A stretch of DNA of 64,000 nucleotides from positions 744,001 through 808,000 of the forward strand of contig NZ_JAOCZP010000001.1 of the NCBI RefSeq assembly GCF_025336525.1. Reading direction: 5' to 3'. A model generated the notes under the pieces. That model had not been told where the DNA came from. It saw only the letters and a list, made by a program, of their open reading frames with translations, and did no database searches. The stretch's first letter is position 1, and every line of letters starts with the position of its first letter. Positions 8,456 through 16,006 of the stretch are shown in pieces. The translations under genes were made by a program, and so were the position numbers. The DNA is from Chelativorans salis. Lineage in GTDB: Bacteria; Pseudomonadota; Alphaproteobacteria; Rhizobiales; Rhizobiaceae.

Positions 8456-9451
8456 CTACTGCGTCAGGGCCTGCTGGCGGGCCTCGTTCTTCTCGCTCCA
8501 CATATCCTTGGACTTGAAGAACGCCACGGCCGCCTCGTGATAGGGCACCGTGTTGGTGGGCATGGACATCTTGTCCTGCGCCGCACCGCCGAGCGGCGGA
8601 TAGTCCTTCTTGAGCTGGGGCAGGCTCTCATAGAAAGCCTCCAAGATGGCCGTCGCGTCCTCCTCGGGCATATCGGTGCTCACCGTCAGGAACACGTCGA
8701 AGCCGGCGACCGTCACCGGCTCGGTGACCTCGGGCAGGCGCCCGCTCGGCTCCACATCGGTGAGATAGAGGCCCGAATAGAGCTCGTCGGCTTTCTCCGA
8801 CGTGGCGTTCTCGCCGTCGATGTCGAGATAGCGGATGCCGCCGGGGATCGAGGCATGCGCCTGCTGGGTCAGCGGTATGCCGACGGCGATCAGCGTCGCG
8901 TCGAGATTGTTCTCCGTAAGCTGCTCCATGCCGGGGCCGAGACCCGCGACGGATACCGCCTCGACGTCGTCGACGCTGAGCCCGGACAGTTCGAGGATGG
9001 TCTTCGACAGCGTGCTCATGGCCTTGAGCGCGCTCAGTTCCGTCACCACGCGCTTGCCTTCAAGCTCCGAGATTTTGGTGATGCCGAGATCGTTGCGGGC
9101 GACGAGCGCCACAGTCAGCGGCCAGACACGGGCCAGCACCCGCAGATCCTTCATCGGCTCGCCGAACTCGCCGGCGCGCGCGCCGCCGAGATCGAGGCTC
9201 GAATTCAGCCCCATGGACACTTCGCCGGCCGCGATCAGCGGCAGGTAGACCGACGAGCCGGTGTAGGGCTGGACGGTGACCTGCTTGCCCAGCTTCTCCT
9301 GAAGGGCGGCGGCGATGCCGCCGCCAATCGTGTAGTAGATCGTGCCCTGCGGGTTGGTGCCGAGCGTATAGCGATCGGCCGCCGTGGCCGCAGAGGCCAA
9401 AAGGCTCAAGGCACCAGCCGCGGCCAGCGCAATCAAGCGACGCCAGTTCAT
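8456..9451 (-). CDS. TAXI family TRAP transporter solute-binding protein
   Basis: A 331-residue periplasmic binding protein. A signal peptide (residues 1-24, ending SAATAADR) precedes the TAXI signature YTLGTNPQGTIYYTIGGGIA and further family motifs YTGSSVYLPLIAAGEVSMGL and SLDLGGARAGEF. The ATG at 9451 was preferred to the longer frame because GGGAGGAG lies eight bases upstream and the signal peptide begins there. It is first in the operon with the fused TRAP permease and the amidohydrolase, and is divergent from a LysR regulator that presumably responds to the same ligand. Confidence 0.93.
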   Translation of the reverse strand: MNWRRLIALAAAGALSLLASAATAADRYTLGTNPQGTIYYTIGGGIAAALQEKLGKQVTVQPYTGSSVYLPLIAAGEVSMGLNSSLDLGGARAGEFGEPMKDLRVLARVWPLTVALVARNDLGITKISELEGKRVVTELSALKAMSTLSKTILELSGLSVDDVEAVSVAGLGPGMEQLTENNLDATLIAVGIPLTQQAHASIPGGIRYLDIDGENATSEKADELYSGLYLTDVEPSGRLPEVTEPVTVAGFDVFLTVSTDMPEEDATAILEAFYESLPQLKKDYPPLGGAAQDKMSMPTNTVPYHEAAVAFFKSKDMWSEKNEARQQALTQ

Positions 9452-9584
9452 GGCAACTCCTCCCTTGTGGTGCTGCCGGGCCGCCGGGCGCGACGGCTCG
9501 CGGCAACGCGCGAGGGTATTGAAGACCATTCCTATTCTAAATAAAATCGAAAAATTAAGGAGCATTCATAAAGCGACTTTAAGT

Positions 9585-10517
9585 GTGGACATCGAGAACC
9601 AGCTCACTCTGAAACAGCTTCGCGCCTTTGCGGCCGTCTACCGCAGAGGCAGGCTTGCCTCCGCCGCCGAGGAGCTGGGGGTAACGCAATCCGCTGTCAG
9701 CGTTCTCATCCGGCAAGTCGAGGAGACGTTGAACACGCGGCTGTTCGACCGCACGACGCGTTCACTTGTGCCGACCAGGGCGGCGGATGAGGCCTACGGC
9801 ATCGCCGAGCGCATCCTGCAGGACGTTGCGACACTGGGCAGTAACTTTCGCGACCTGTCGGAGGGAAACCGCGGCAGCGTGCACCTGGCCGCCACGCCGG
9901 CGACGGCGATGACGCTCCTGCCGAAGACGGCGCAACGGTTCTCCCGCCGCTACGCCAATATAAAGCTGGTGCTCGACGACTGCGCGCCCAACCAGTTCCT
10001 GCCGAACATCCTGTCCGAGCGGGTCGAGTTCGGCATCGGAATTCCGCTCTCGGTGGGGTCGGAGTTCAACGCGGAACCGATCCTGGAAGACAGCATGCAG
10101 ATAGTGTGTGCCCACGATCATCCGTTTGCGGCGGCCAAGGAGGTGCGCTGGGCCGAACTTCGGGGCGTGCCGCTGATCGTCTTCCGGCCCGGCTACGGCG
10201 TGCGCCAGATGCTGGATTCGACGCTGGCCAAGGTCGGGATCGAGCCGCACATCGCCCATGAGGTCGGCTTTCTCGACACGGCCGCCTGGATGGCGGCCGG
10301 CGGGCTGGGGGTCACCATTCTGCCGAATGAGATGGCGCGGCTGCGCGCGCATGAAGGGCTGGCGATACGGCCGCTGGTCGAGCCGGTGGTTACACGAACG
10401 GTCGCGATCGTCACCAAAAGGAGCCGATCGCTCTCACCGCCTTGCCGGCTGTTCCTCGACATGCTGAGAGAAGATATCGGCGAGGCCGCACCGCCGCATT
10501 GGCGATCAGGTGCGTGA
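9585..10517 (+). CDS. LysR family transcriptional regulator
   Basis: A ~310-residue LysR-type regulator. The winged helix-turn-helix occupies the first 60 residues (LTLKQLRAFAAVYRRGRLAS, then ELGVTQSAVSVLIRQVEETL), followed by a substrate-binding domain (AATPATAMTLLPKTAQRFSR onward). It is divergent from the TAXI-TRAP/amidohydrolase operon and is its likely activator. The start is uncertain: GTG 9585 gives the canonical N-terminus but has no good ribosome binding site; the nearest one (AAGGAG, ~9556) is 24 bases upstream and could serve a non-canonical start that adds a few residues. Confidence 0.88.
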   Translation: MDIENQLTLKQLRAFAAVYRRGRLASAAEELGVTQSAVSVLIRQVEETLNTRLFDRTTRSLVPTRAADEAYGIAERILQDVATLGSNFRDLSEGNRGSVHLAATPATAMTLLPKTAQRFSRRYANIKLVLDDCAPNQFLPNILSERVEFGIGIPLSVGSEFNAEPILEDSMQIVCAHDHPFAAAKEVRWAELRGVPLIVFRPGYGVRQMLDSTLAKVGIEPHIAHEVGFLDTAAWMAAGGLGVTILPNEMARLRAHEGLAIRPLVEPVVTRTVAIVTKRSRSLSPPCRLFLDMLREDIGEAAPPHWRSGA

Positions 10518-10600
10518 AAGCTACCGCGCCGGCGCCGGCGCAAGAGCCGAATCCGCAGTCGTCAGAATGCTGGCCTTGGTCCGCGTTGTGGTGAGACTTG

Positions 10601-10639
10601 GTTCGGGGGAACCGGCATGTGCAAATGTGCCGGCCGAAC
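10601..10639. terminator. Nested hairpin between convergent genes
   Basis: GTTCGG (10601-10606) pairs with CCGAAC (10634-10639), and inside it CCGGCA (10612-10617) pairs with TGCCGG (10628-10633) around a ten-base loop. The structure lies in the 186-bp gap between the LysR gene and the convergent lipoprotein gene, so it could stop transcription from either side. There is no T-run, so an intrinsic terminator is only a guess. Confidence 0.35.
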
Positions 10640-10703
10640 GCCGCCGTCCGCTTCCTACCAACTGCCGCCGATGTTCAAACAGAAGACCGGTCAGATCAGG
10701 TTA

Positions 10704-10973
10704 TCAATTCCAACTACCACCCCCACCGTCGCTTTGAGAAGGGAGTCTGATCAAAGGTGACGGAGGTGCCGGTGTGGTAGCCTGCGCCGGCGTTGGCTGT
10801 GGGTTTCTTGGAGCGGCCGTCCGCGCTGCCGCTTGGGGCTGCTGCGTGGCGGGTGCCTGCGCCGCGGGAGGTGGCGGTGGTGGGTTGGCGGCCTGCGTAA
10901 ATGGCCAGGGCGTCGTCTCGCAGCCGCTCAATATCATCGCCGTCCCGGCAATCAACATCATATATCCACGCAT
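10704..10973 (-). CDS. Small proline-rich lipoprotein
   Basis: An 89-residue protein beginning at ATG 10973 behind an AGGAGA site. Residues 1-17 are a lipoprotein signal peptide with lipobox LSGC (Cys18). The mature part is almost entirely Pro, Ala, Gln and Thr, with a run of prolines at residues ~31-36, and ends in a glycine-rich tail. A lipid-anchored flexible tether in the envelope is likely. It follows the caspase-like gene on the same strand (22-bp gap), so both probably belong to the left arm of the T6SS island. The ORF extending upstream to 11063 is rejected because it lacks this signal-start logic. Confidence 0.75.
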   Translation of the reverse strand: MRGYMMLIAGTAMILSGCETTPWPFTQAANPPPPPPAAQAPATQQPQAAARTAAPRNPQPTPAQATTPAPPSPLIRLPSQSDGGGGSWN

Positions 10974-10995
10974 CCCAATCTCCTGTTCCCGCCCT

Positions 10996-13764
10996 TCACA
11001 GCATGTCGAGGCGCGGCCTTGACGAAATCCATTCCTGCGCGACCAGTTCGGAAAGAAGCTCATGGGGCGCCTGCGGAGCGGGACGGCCGAGGATAGCCTC
11101 CGCCGCCTGTCGTGTTCTCGGCCCGAGCACGCCGTCGACCTGAACGTCCCTGCTTCCCATACGCAGCAGCGTCCTTTGAATCTCGCTGTTCACAAGCCTT
11201 CCGGACATTGCCGTCAGCGCATCCCTCGCGCTTTCGGATGCGGCCCCGGCGTTGCGGCTCAGCGCAAAGGCCAGCAGCCAGATATCCTCCCCCTCTTCAG
11301 CCATAAGGCTGCGATCCCGCTGCATCATGTCGGCAGCATAAAGGGCGCCCGTCGCATCGCCCCGATCCGCACTCTCGCGGAACAGCTGAAAAAGGGATCG
11401 TTGGTCGGTGCTTCCCTCGTCCACCAACATCAGTGCCAGCAAGCGCCCGGCATAAGGATGCATCCCTTCGTGCGCCTGTGTCAGGAGTTCCTTTGCCCGG
11501 TCAGTGTCCTTCTCGACACCCTCTCCGTCGCGATAGAGCAGCGCGAGGTTCATCGCGCCCCAGACATCGCCCCGTTCATAGGACTCCCGGAAATAGCGAT
11601 GCGCCCGCTCGGCGTCTTTTTCCACCCGGTTGCCGTAGAGATACTCCGCGCCGAGCTGGTTCATTGCGAAGGTGTGCCCGGCTTCTGCGGCGCGCGTGAG
11701 GAGTTCGATGCCGCGGCGATCGTCCTCCGGCACACCGTTGCCTTCGAGATAGGCCTTCCCGAGCGAGTGCTGCGCATACGCATCGCCCCGGTCGGCGGCG
11801 GTCTGGAAGAGGGGGATCGCCTTTTCGGGATCCTTCTCGACACCCGCGCCGAGCTGGTAAAAGCGGCCGAGGAGCTGACCGGAGCGGACGTGGCCGGCCG
11901 CGTGCGCCGTCTCGAACTCGGCGATCGCCGCTTCATAGTCCCCGCTCGCATAAAGCGCCCGGCCGAGCTGGTGATGGAAGCGGGCGACACCGGGCGAGGC
12001 CGCCACCGCCTCGCGGCAGGCGGCCAGCGCCTCCTCGACGCGGATATCGTTCGGGTAGACGCCATCCACCACGCCCTGAATGTCGAGTGCGTCGCCCGCC
12101 AGCTCGTCGCAGCGGTTGACCGAGGCGTTGACGTTGATGACGACCGGGGCCTCGGCGGCCGACCGGCCGACGGGCTCCAGCACCACCCTGGCATCGGTGT
12201 CGACGATCCTGAGCGAGGGGCGGATGGCAAGCTGGGCGACTTCCTCCGACTTCACGAGGTCACCCTCCGAAAGCATCCTGGAGCCGAGCGCGACCTGTGC
12301 GGAGGGCGAGCGTTCGTTGATCCGATACCAGCCCTGGGACAGCTTTTCCGTCCGCGGCATAGCGTCGGAGATCGTCAGGAAGCCGGTGCCGACATTGGTG
12401 GCAAGCGCAAGCTGCACCGGCGCCTCGGCCTCAGGCGCTTTCTCCGGCTCCTGCGCAGCCACCGGAACCCCGCTGGCTTCTCCCGGCGGCGGCAGCTCGG
12501 GATCGAAAACGATCGCCACGGCGCCGCTGACCTTGTGGCCGTCGGCGGAGGCGACGGTGTAGGGGATAAGCTCGACGGAAGGCTCTTCCGATTCCGCGAT
12601 GTAGACCACGTCGTGGAGCCGCTCCATGTCGATCGGCGCGCCGGGTTCGATCTTGCGGTCGTCCAGCATCAGCGTGCCGGACTTCGGCGCCTGGTCGAAA
12701 CTTGCGGTCAGCACCATGCCCCCGCTGGCGACCGGCGGCGGAATGTCGAGCTCCACGCGCCTTGCCTGCGGCGAGACGCGCACCTCCGTCAGGCTCTCGC
12801 CCATGACGAGGAGATTCTGCTTGGTCACAAAGTAGAATTGCGAGGTGAGGCTCGACACGTCCCAGGGCACCTGCCGGCCGTTGGTGCGGGCGATGACATC
12901 GGAGCGGATGTCCGTCAGCACCTGCCGCACCTCCTTGTTGGGCGTCAGGATGTGGTCAGTGAGCGACTCGGTGAAGGGGCTCAGCTCGCCCGCCCCGTCA
13001 TAGGCGACCTGGTCGGGCGCGGTGGAATAGACGATGAGCGAGCCTTGGCGCGGGGTGAGCGAGGCGAGCCCCTTGTTGCCCTTGACGTCCACCTTCTTGT
13101 CGCCGGTGTAGTAGTACTCGCTCCTGAACGGGTTGTCGCGGCAGGCGTCGAGGATCAGGATCTGCAGCGACGAGGTCTGCCGCATGTAGTCGAGCAGGTT
13201 GGAGATGTTGTAGGACTCCACCTCCAGGTCGTAGGAGGAGGACAGGCTGGCATCGACCGGCAGGACGAAGTTTTCGCCCGCCACCTGCACGGCGTGCCCG
13301 CTGTAATAGAACAGCGCCACGTCGCCGTCGTCGAGCGAGCGCAGGAAATCGCGTATCGTCCGTTCGAGCCCGGCCTTGTCCAGGTCATTGCCAATGGTGA
13401 CCTCGAAATTCGCCCTGGCGAGCACGTCGCTGACCCTGTGCGCATCCTTGACCGCATTGGGCAGCGGCGTGAGCGCGCTGTAGGCCGAATTGCCGATGAC
13501 GAGTGCTGCACGCCGCCCCTCCACGCGTTCGGCATGGGCCGGCATCATGCCGGCGGCAAGCGCACAAAGGGCGAATGTCAGGAAGACGAAGAGGGCGGCA
13601 CTGCGTGGCTGGAAGCGCTGCTTTGCGCGAGGCGCTGTCGTACCGTCTGCCTCGCACGTGTCGAGGCCGATACGGCCGCCACAGCTTACCTCAACCCGTT
13701 CCAACTCCCACCCCTCTCGTGACAGGCGGCAGGTTTCGTGGATAAAGACGAAGGATATACCCAT
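10996..13764 (-). CDS. Secreted caspase-like (peptidase C14) protein with Sel1 repeats
   Basis: About 922 residues. A hydrophobic signal or anchor (SAALFVFLTFALCALAAGMM, ~56-75) ending PAHAER is followed by a caspase-fold domain: VIGNSAYSALTPLPNAVKDA, the His motif FYYSGHA (~His157) and the Cys motif ILILDACRDNPF (~Cys208), so the catalytic dyad is intact. A middle region of unknown type precedes a TPR-like segment and at least five Sel1 repeats (for example AAEAGHTFAMNQLGAEYLYG). The C-terminus contains a peptidoglycan-binding-like helix pattern (LLRMG...VDGVLGPRTRQAAEAIL). The start is uncertain: ATG 13764 lacks a ribosome binding site, and TTG 13704 behind GAGGGGTGGGAG is an alternative. 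It heads the unit with the lipoprotein. The substrate is unknown. Confidence 0.8.
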   Translation of the reverse strand: MGISFVFIHETCRLSREGWELERVEVSCGGRIGLDTCEADGTTAPRAKQRFQPRSAALFVFLTFALCALAAGMMPAHAERVEGRRAALVIGNSAYSALTPLPNAVKDAHRVSDVLARANFEVTIGNDLDKAGLERTIRDFLRSLDDGDVALFYYSGHAVQVAGENFVLPVDASLSSSYDLEVESYNISNLLDYMRQTSSLQILILDACRDNPFRSEYYYTGDKKVDVKGNKGLASLTPRQGSLIVYSTAPDQVAYDGAGELSPFTESLTDHILTPNKEVRQVLTDIRSDVIARTNGRQVPWDVSSLTSQFYFVTKQNLLVMGESLTEVRVSPQARRVELDIPPPVASGGMVLTASFDQAPKSGTLMLDDRKIEPGAPIDMERLHDVVYIAESEEPSVELIPYTVASADGHKVSGAVAIVFDPELPPPGEASGVPVAAQEPEKAPEAEAPVQLALATNVGTGFLTISDAMPRTEKLSQGWYRINERSPSAQVALGSRMLSEGDLVKSEEVAQLAIRPSLRIVDTDARVVLEPVGRSAAEAPVVINVNASVNRCDELAGDALDIQGVVDGVYPNDIRVEEALAACREAVAASPGVARFHHQLGRALYASGDYEAAIAEFETAHAAGHVRSGQLLGRFYQLGAGVEKDPEKAIPLFQTAADRGDAYAQHSLGKAYLEGNGVPEDDRRGIELLTRAAEAGHTFAMNQLGAEYLYGNRVEKDAERAHRYFRESYERGDVWGAMNLALLYRDGEGVEKDTDRAKELLTQAHEGMHPYAGRLLALMLVDEGSTDQRSLFQLFRESADRGDATGALYAADMMQRDRSLMAEEGEDIWLLAFALSRNAGAASESARDALTAMSGRLVNSEIQRTLLRMGSRDVQVDGVLGPRTRQAAEAILGRPAPQAPHELLSELVAQEWISSRPRLDML

Positions 13765-13805
13765 GCCGGAGGCAAGACAAGGAGGCGGCCGGAATGCCGG
13801 CACTA

Positions 13806-13910
13806 GCGCATCGGCCCGAAAACCCGAATCGGTTTCGGAAAGCACGATGCGTAGATTCAAGGTGCTAGAGCGTCCTTGTGTAGCGTCCGAATGGACGCAC
13901 GGCGCTCTAG
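13806..13910. repeat. Double-hairpin intergenic repeat of rhizobial type
   Basis: The first stem pairs GCATCG (13808-13813) with CGATGC (13845-13850), with an inner CCGAAA/TTTCGG pairing. The second pairs CTAGAGCG (13865-13872) with CGCTCTAG (13903-13910), with inner GCGTCC/GGACGC around GAAT. The order and sequence (GCAT...CCGAAAACCG...GGTTTCGG...ATGCG, then CTAGAGCG...CGCTCTAG) match the abundant palindromic intergenic elements of rhizobial genomes. Here it sits between divergent genes at the left end of the Tol-like operon. Its function is not known. Confidence 0.7.
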
Positions 13911-13932
13911 GCAGGCCGCGTCAGAAATCTGT

Positions 13933-13960
13933 TTGTGTCAGTGGCGGCGGAGGCTACACT
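13933..13960 (+). promoter_or_regulatory. Possible promoter of the Tol-like operon
   Basis: TTGTGT (13933-13938) and TACACT (13955-13960) are 16 bases apart and lie 39 bases before the start of the gene at 13999. They resemble a housekeeping -35/-10 pair, and placement just after the intergenic repeat is sensible. GC-rich alphaproteobacterial promoters are poorly conserved, so this is a weak call. Confidence 0.28.
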
Positions 13961-13998
13961 TGGGCCGGACCGGACCAGGGTCGCTTGGAGCAGAACCG

Positions 13999-14424
13999 AT
14001 GTCCTGGGCAAGAACGTCTGCCGCGGCAGTCCTCATATGCCTTCTGGCGGGCCCGAGCGGGGCCTCGTCAGAAGAGAAGAGCTTCTCGATCGAGCTGAAC
14101 GATGCGGTCGATGTCGGCTCCGGCTGCCGTCTCGTCTACGTCGCCTACAATGGCACGGGGGTGCCGCTGGAGGAGACTTCCTACGACGTCTTCACCTTCG
14201 ACGGGAACGGCAAGGTGGCGCAGTCGCTGGTTTTCCAGTTCGGCGGCTTCCCGGCCGGAAAGACCAAGGTGATGCAGTTCGATCTGCCCGAGCAGCCATG
14301 TTCGGACATCTCACGGCTGCTCATCAACGAGGTCACCAGGTGCCGCGTGGATGGTGCCGATTCCCCTATATGCCTTGATGCGCTCGAGACCTCGACCAGA
14401 ACCCCAATCGCATTTGGCTGGTAG
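13999..14424 (+). CDS. Exported hypothetical protein, first gene of the Tol-like operon
   Basis: A 141-residue protein starting at ATG 13999 after a TTGGAGCAG site. A signal peptide (residues 1-22, ...LLAGPSGASS) precedes a small domain with four cysteines (SGCRLVYVAYNGTG; PEQPCSDIS; TRCRVDG; PICLDAL), suggesting two disulfides in the periplasm. The pattern of short strands (SYDVFTFDGNGKVAQSLVFQ, PAGKTKVMQFDLP) looks like a beta-sandwich. It lies 20 bp before the tolQ-like gene in the same direction and is probably co-transcribed. I do not recognise the family; a periplasmic accessory of the TolQ/TolR/TolA-like module is an inference from position. Confidence 0.75.
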   Translation: MSWARTSAAAVLICLLAGPSGASSEEKSFSIELNDAVDVGSGCRLVYVAYNGTGVPLEETSYDVFTFDGNGKVAQSLVFQFGGFPAGKTKVMQFDLPEQPCSDISRLLINEVTRCRVDGADSPICLDALETSTRTPIAFGW

Positions 14425-14444
14425 CACCCGCCGGGGAGGCCCGC

Positions 14445-15143
14445 ATGATTGACGTCCTGACCGATCAGCTCACCACCGCCGGTGGTCCCATCCTGGCCGC
14501 GCTGCTTGTCATCTCGGTCATCGCCACCACGGTGACGATCTTCAAGGTGGTCCAGTTCGCGCGTATCGGCGTCGGCCGCACGCGCGGCGCACGCAGCGCC
14601 GTGGCCGCCTGGGCCGCCGGCGACAGGGCGCAGGCACTGGACGAGGCGCGCTCGGAGAACTCGCCAGCCGCTGCCGCCGTGGCGGCAGCGATGGCCTCCT
14701 TCCTCGACGCCCCGGCCGACCGGGAGCGGGCGCGAGAGCTTTCCACCCAGACTGCACTCGACCAACTCGCGACGATGTCTCGGCACCTGCGCGTGCTCGA
14801 GGCGGTCGCCCAGGCAGCCCCCATGATCGGCTTGCTCGGCACCGTGGTCGGCATGATCTCGGCCTTCGGCGAATTGTCGGCGAGCGGCGGAGCGGTCGAC
14901 CCTTCAGCGCTTGCAACAGGCATCTGGACCGCGCTGCTCACCACCGCGGCCGGGCTGACGGTAGCGATTCCCTTTTATTTCGTTTCGGTTTGGCTGGAGG
15001 CGCGCGTCGACGCGGAGCGCGCGACGATGGAAGCGGCGATCGGCGCTGTGCTCTACAGCGGGGCAGGCGGCATTGCAGGCCAGCCGGCGCCCGAGGGTCC
15101 GGCGGCGCCGGTGGGCATGCCGCCCCAGCCCTCCTTCGGCTGA
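14445..15143 (+). CDS. MotA/TolQ/ExbB proton-channel family protein
   Basis: A 232-residue inner-membrane protein starting at ATG 14445 after GGGGAGG. It has three membrane segments: one near residues 14-37, then the family hallmark APMIGLLGTVVGMISAF and the last helix GIWTALLTTAAGLTVAIPFYFV with the conserved threonines. Such proteins form the pentameric stator that turns proton flow into force on TolR/ExbD and TolA/TonB partners. Two ExbD/TolR-like genes and a TolA-like gene follow directly. The location in a T6SS island, without tolB or pal nearby, argues that this is a dedicated paralogue rather than the housekeeping Tol system. Confidence 0.92.
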   Translation: MIDVLTDQLTTAGGPILAALLVISVIATTVTIFKVVQFARIGVGRTRGARSAVAAWAAGDRAQALDEARSENSPAAAAVAAAMASFLDAPADRERARELSTQTALDQLATMSRHLRVLEAVAQAAPMIGLLGTVVGMISAFGELSASGGAVDPSALATGIWTALLTTAAGLTVAIPFYFVSVWLEARVDAERATMEAAIGAVLYSGAGGIAGQPAPEGPAAPVGMPPQPSFG

Positions 15144-15149
15144 TTCCGG

Positions 15150-15596
15150 GTGGCGGAGCGGACGGGTCTTGCGATGCTTTTGCCGAAGGAGCCCCATCGA
15201 CGCCCCCTTCTGGCGCTGACGCCGCTGATCGACGTTCTGTTCCTGCTGCTCATCTTTTTCATGCTGTCCTCGCAAGTGGCGCCCTATTCGCTGATCCCCC
15301 TCGGCGGCGTGTTTCACGGTGGCGGGGCGGAAAGCCGGCCGCAGGAGGCGATCCCGGTGGCGGCACCGGTCGTGCTGCGCGTCTCCCACGGCTACGTGAC
15401 GCTTGGCCGCGAGCGGACGGCCATCACCGATCTGAAGGAGGCGGTGGAGGAACTCCGCCAGCAGGACATCGACCGATACCTGGTCATCCCGACCGCGACG
15501 GCGAACGTGCAGGACATGGTCTCGGTGCTCGAGGTGCTCAAGATGGGGGCGGCTGCCGAGGTCACGCTGATCAATTCGGGGGGCGGGCGCCAATGA
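15150..15596 (+). CDS. ExbD/TolR family protein with the proton-relay Asp
   Basis: A 148-residue single-span protein. The membrane helix carries the family motif TPLIDVLFLLLIFFMLSS with the essential Asp (residue 28 from the GTG start at 15150; an ATG at 15174 is an alternative start). A periplasmic C-terminal domain with the usual ExbD strand order follows (RVSHGYVTLGR; YLVIPTATANVQDMVSVLEV). It is expected to sit inside the TolQ-like pentamer and couple proton flow to movement. Its stop overlaps the start of a second ExbD/TolR gene (ATGA), suggesting fixed stoichiometry with it. Confidence 0.9.
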   Translation: MAERTGLAMLLPKEPHRRPLLALTPLIDVLFLLLIFFMLSSQVAPYSLIPLGGVFHGGGAESRPQEAIPVAAPVVLRVSHGYVTLGRERTAITDLKEAVEELRQQDIDRYLVIPTATANVQDMVSVLEVLKMGAAAEVTLINSGGGRQ

Positions 15597-16006
15597 GCCA
15601 CATTCCCGCACCTCGCAGGCGGCCGAAGCCGGACTTCTCGCTCACAATGGTGAACGTGGTCTTCCTGCTCCTTCTGTTCTACCTGGCCGCCGGTACGCTG
15701 GTGAGCCAGAGCGAGTTCGAGGCCGAGGCGCCGGTGACGGCCGACCTGCCGCTGGAGCGGCTGCCGCGACCTCTACTGCTGGTCACCGAAGGCGGCGCGT
15801 TCCTCGATGGCGCACGTGTCGACGGCGAGGCGCTGGTAGACAGAATCCGCGAAGCAGCGGCGGACGCTGCCTTCCTCAACGTGCTGGCCGACAGGGACAT
15901 GCCGGCGGCGCAATTCCTCGGCGTGGTCGCCGAGGCCGGCAAGGCTGGCGCCCCCATCAGGATCGTGACGGTGCGCCAGCCGCAAGAGGAGGCGGAGCGG
16001 CCATGA
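15593..16006 (+). CDS. ExbD/TolR-like protein lacking the proton-relay Asp
   Basis: A 137-residue single-span protein, paralogous to its neighbour. Its helix reads TMVNVVFLLLLFYLAAGTL where canonical members read TPLIDVVFLLLIFF, so the essential Asp is replaced by Asn (residue 21). The periplasmic part (PLLLVTEGGAFLDGARVDGE, LADRDMPAAQFLGVVAEAG) retains the ExbD arrangement. The start ATG 15593 overlaps the previous stop, and its own stop overlaps the TolA-like start, so the four genes look translationally coupled. A heterodimer with the Asp-containing paralogue, leaving one protonatable subunit, is an inference. Confidence 0.85.
   Translation: MSHIPAPRRRPKPDFSLTMVNVVFLLLLFYLAAGTLVSQSEFEAEAPVTADLPLERLPRPLLLVTEGGAFLDGARVDGEALVDRIREAAADAAFLNVLADRDMPAAQFLGVVAEAGKAGAPIRIVTVRQPQEEAERP

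Noticed and set aside
7016-9544. An 842-codon open frame on the plus strand opposite the TRAP genes
   Set aside because: Composition is dominated by Arg, His, Asp and Gln with no recognisable motif; the minus strand encodes clear TRAP proteins.
11062-13722. An 886-codon open frame on the plus strand opposite the caspase-like gene
   Set aside because: It mirrors the minus-strand coding gene, has His/Arg/Gly-rich composition without domains, and no ribosome binding site; it is a GC-driven shadow.
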